Origin: Candidozyma auris
Taxonomy: Eukaryota; Ascomycota; Pichiomycetes; Serinales; Metschnikowiaceae
Reading direction: 5' to 3'
Assembly (NCBI RefSeq): GCF_003013715.1
Contig: NC_072814.1
Location: forward strand, 868,001 to 932,000
Length of the DNA stretch: 64,000 nucleotides
Every line of letters starts with the position of its first letter. Positions within the stretch are counted from its first letter, which is position 1. Positions 63,101 to 64,000 of the stretch are shown piece after piece. Under the pieces are notes generated by a model. The model was not told where the DNA came from, ran no database searches, and saw nothing but the letters and a program-made list of their open reading frames with translations. The translations under genes and the position numbers were made by a program.

Positions 63101-64000
63101 GATTGAAGGACTTTTGTATCGAAACTATCACACTCATCTTAGTATACTGCATCAACCAGATCAAGAATGATACGGGAAACGAGGAGGAAATCACAGGATT
63201 ACTTCTCCTAGTGCATAATCAATTGGGCATAAGACGGCTATGCGACTCTTCGTCTGGTGTTTTTCTCAAGCTTGCTGAGGATACTTTGGTCGTTCTTCAT
63301 GACCGACCAGACGTTGAGCTTTCTCAGCTTTTGTCGTGTAGGTTCCATTACAAGGTCAAAATCAACGACAGGTTTCCATCTGATCATGGTACCACAAAAT
63401 CAGCAGAATTGGATAAAGCAAGCGCAAAGGAGCTCGCAAATTTTATTCTTCCCTTATGTTTTAGGAATAATCCTCTCTTAAAGGTCCCTAGAAACGATAT
63501 GAAACAAGTGGTTGATGATATCTTTGATGTCTTGAAGCAGCTCGATCATGATACGGATAAAACTCTTGTGCAAAATAATGCTCGCATCGAAATGTTTTAC
63601 CAAAATACCGTGATTGATACAAGGTTTATCAAACGGGCATTCTATGGTCTTCATGACTTGAGTTTCCAAAAACCACACAATGATTATTCCATAGCCAACA
63701 AGGGTCTATATTTCGTGGAAGCTATCTTCATGTTCAACTCATATAAGATTAGAAAGAAATCTGCGCAGAGCAGAACAGTTGAACTTGAAATGATAATCCG
63801 TCTTTTGAAAGATGACCTTATATCTGGTAGCGAACGGGTCGAGTCATGGATACTTCTTGGCCAGGCTTATGGGTACATTGTCGAGGATGATTTGATATGG
63901 ACATCAGACAAGTTGAATATTATTGAGCGTAAGGTACTCACCGCGAACTTACAAAGACAGTCTCTTCTAAGCTATATTATGGCGATCAATCTTATGACAC
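60199..64000 (+). CDS. HIR3: Hir3, histone regulator complex subunit (spliced; C-terminus beyond the window)
   Basis: Exon 1 is only the ATG (60199-60201). A 51-nt intron (60202-60252) follows and exon 2 runs without a stop to the right edge, giving at least 1250 residues. The spliced start reads MSAFSPLNLVEDASS, then REIEIENAFKTFQEAI, HYYEETEFIKGLQNGG, DELSYVSQNVKTIRFLYFRNRGFLYFNIL. These are the N-terminal TPR-like repeats of Hir3/CABIN1. The S. cerevisiae protein has about 1650 residues, so some 400 are missing here. Hir3 scaffolds Hir1, Hir2 and Hpc2 for replication-independent H3-H4 deposition and repression of histone genes. Confidence 0.93.
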   Translation, partial: MVCHIPPDKSSPNFTNPQSAFSPLNLVEDASSKKDLEEDHTREIEIENAFKTFQEAISLQRQRDFVQAYVKYKELQKKDVIYNHYYEETEFIKGLQNGGFNTRPDELSYVSQNVKTIRFLYFRNRGFLYFNILKRGRELIEQVLEKDQALPDAQVITYLEFVNELVYLMIDDFINCFVYLEVDEPILRLLYDLFTYFGVKKLARYTLEYALLLRVESEDVMSVLPMNDWAKPLWKQFEERGLTERSSTPELEEKLSFLAPIRQEFHNLILRTLQKRNLQVTIKPQSCWADVLQAFNLALRQTQDKEKQQDYQRYASLKVLDPYLASESMIDTVTYSFPVLEQDSTPLLEPVKEDKADGVMELEAPKPEDGEVMIVEEEKSKALLSSAISEADKIVVQRTSRRLNREENVVFELDDVQLTRHHYFETVAFFKHIDAALRTAFHVDDEILHDVVCHIVDTDLNSKSPLFVLDFVKLLNEWKPHVHTELLMLKKKSGVHNRESDADKLKLLDVLTHFGNQSSASSETTAELIDEVENYDYIKKTLAKDSHKHPKDARIGILYHLLGGVLPPVLSYLWGKSLYDSVKDWLLQLDCELKKKFESIAVMTEEEQRLTLSVCVSIFEIFVDAYISTKTEIDKILGTESKSGLSKAAKLALSHITTDLLSHKDRIKKLDEILQEYMLKDKNVECYGDAVLYARYIWANNYLLASQSFSWKEKKFVVVHLQRLLAVFTNHPTLSVSYSNYFNIGNLNPESFERRLTTSSILSIFSKILWSEKSTKGGAEDTIVLLENILIPKPEHANSASTENDGSLVSSVIHGRANLDKSSLSSVSEFLDVCPIDLKLSLWNILFLYYEETAAFDSFQRGFEQNLSFMLSFFKSDKYCEMKRDQDRAIVLLNTLNYFGGYIRIFLRYLARNNWTLPYIETQNSLETVKDLAQIFELFYCFSLHEEAALITGAKFSVELRSKKAFQRLKDFCIETITLILVYCINQIKNDTGNEEEITGLLLLVHNQLGIRRLCDSSSGVFLKLAEDTLVVLHDRPDVELSQLLSCRFHYKVKINDRFPSDHGTTKSAELDKASAKELANFILPLCFRNNPLLKVPRNDMKQVVDDIFDVLKQLDHDTDKTLVQNNARIEMFYQNTVIDTRFIKRAFYGLHDLSFQKPHNDYSIANKGLYFVEAIFMFNSYKIRKKSAQSRTVELEMIIRLLKDDLISGSERVESWILLGQAYGYIVEDDLIWTSDKLNIIERKVLTANLQRQSLLSYIMAINLMT
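60202..60252 (+). other. HIR3: Intron directly after the HIR3 start codon
   Basis: Donor GTATGT at 60202-60207, branch point CACTAAC at 60240-60246 and acceptor CAG at 60250-60252. The length of 51 is divisible by three and has no stop in frame, so the unspliced mRNA would still be translated with 17 extra residues. Confidence 0.85.

Overview
The window is nuclear DNA of an ascomycete yeast, most likely of the CUG-Ser clade (Candida, Clavispora or Metschnikowia type). The signs are compact intron-poor genes, a complex I subunit gene (absent from Saccharomyces), a CFEM haem-binding family member, and the use of CTG. In the genes I checked, strongly conserved leucines are written TTG, CTT, CTC, CTA or TTA, and CTG is mostly in loose regions. 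In the globin gene a CTG sits exactly where globins usually carry Ser before the helix-A Trp. Proteins are described with the standard code, so residues encoded by CTG may really be Ser.

Layout. 1-6.3 kb: an unrecognised membrane-protein ORF cut by the left edge, OPI1 with two perfect inositol/choline-type promoter elements, and a globin-domain protein with a long disordered tail. 6.6-11.3 kb: vacuolar zinc importer ZRC1, decapping activator EDC1 and vacuolar zinc exporter ZRT3, all on the minus strand. 11.8-20.6 kb: PSG1, the divergent pair SAM37/RNA14 (also neighbours in S. cerevisiae), an unknown four-TM protein, MTF1 and a WBP2-like GRAM protein. 20.6-29.8 kb: SNF2, NMD4 and a divergent septin. 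29.8-31.6 kb has no convincing gene. 31.6-38.6 kb: two large disordered proteins flanking a broken CFEM gene with a stop at codon 2 and a one-base frameshift.

39.4-47.7 kb: a small two-TM ORF, an F-box protein, PGA1, IGO1, ATG10, complex I subunit NUZM, an INSIG homologue (NSG) and WSS1. The PGA1-IGO-NSG-WSS1 content combines two S. cerevisiae regions that arose by whole-genome duplication, so this stretch looks like the ancestral unduplicated order. 48-55.5 kb: bifunctional THI6, an alcohol acetyltransferase-like gene, FUM1 and a mitochondrial protein of unknown function. 55.7-64 kb: RAD4, a PQ-loop membrane protein and HIR3, which has a 51-nt intron directly after its ATG and runs off the right edge.

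I see no mobile element, CRISPR array, rRNA or tRNA gene. No wholly new multi-gene system is evident. The best leads are the CFEM pseudogene, the HIR3 start-codon intron, the zinc cluster and the merged synteny block.
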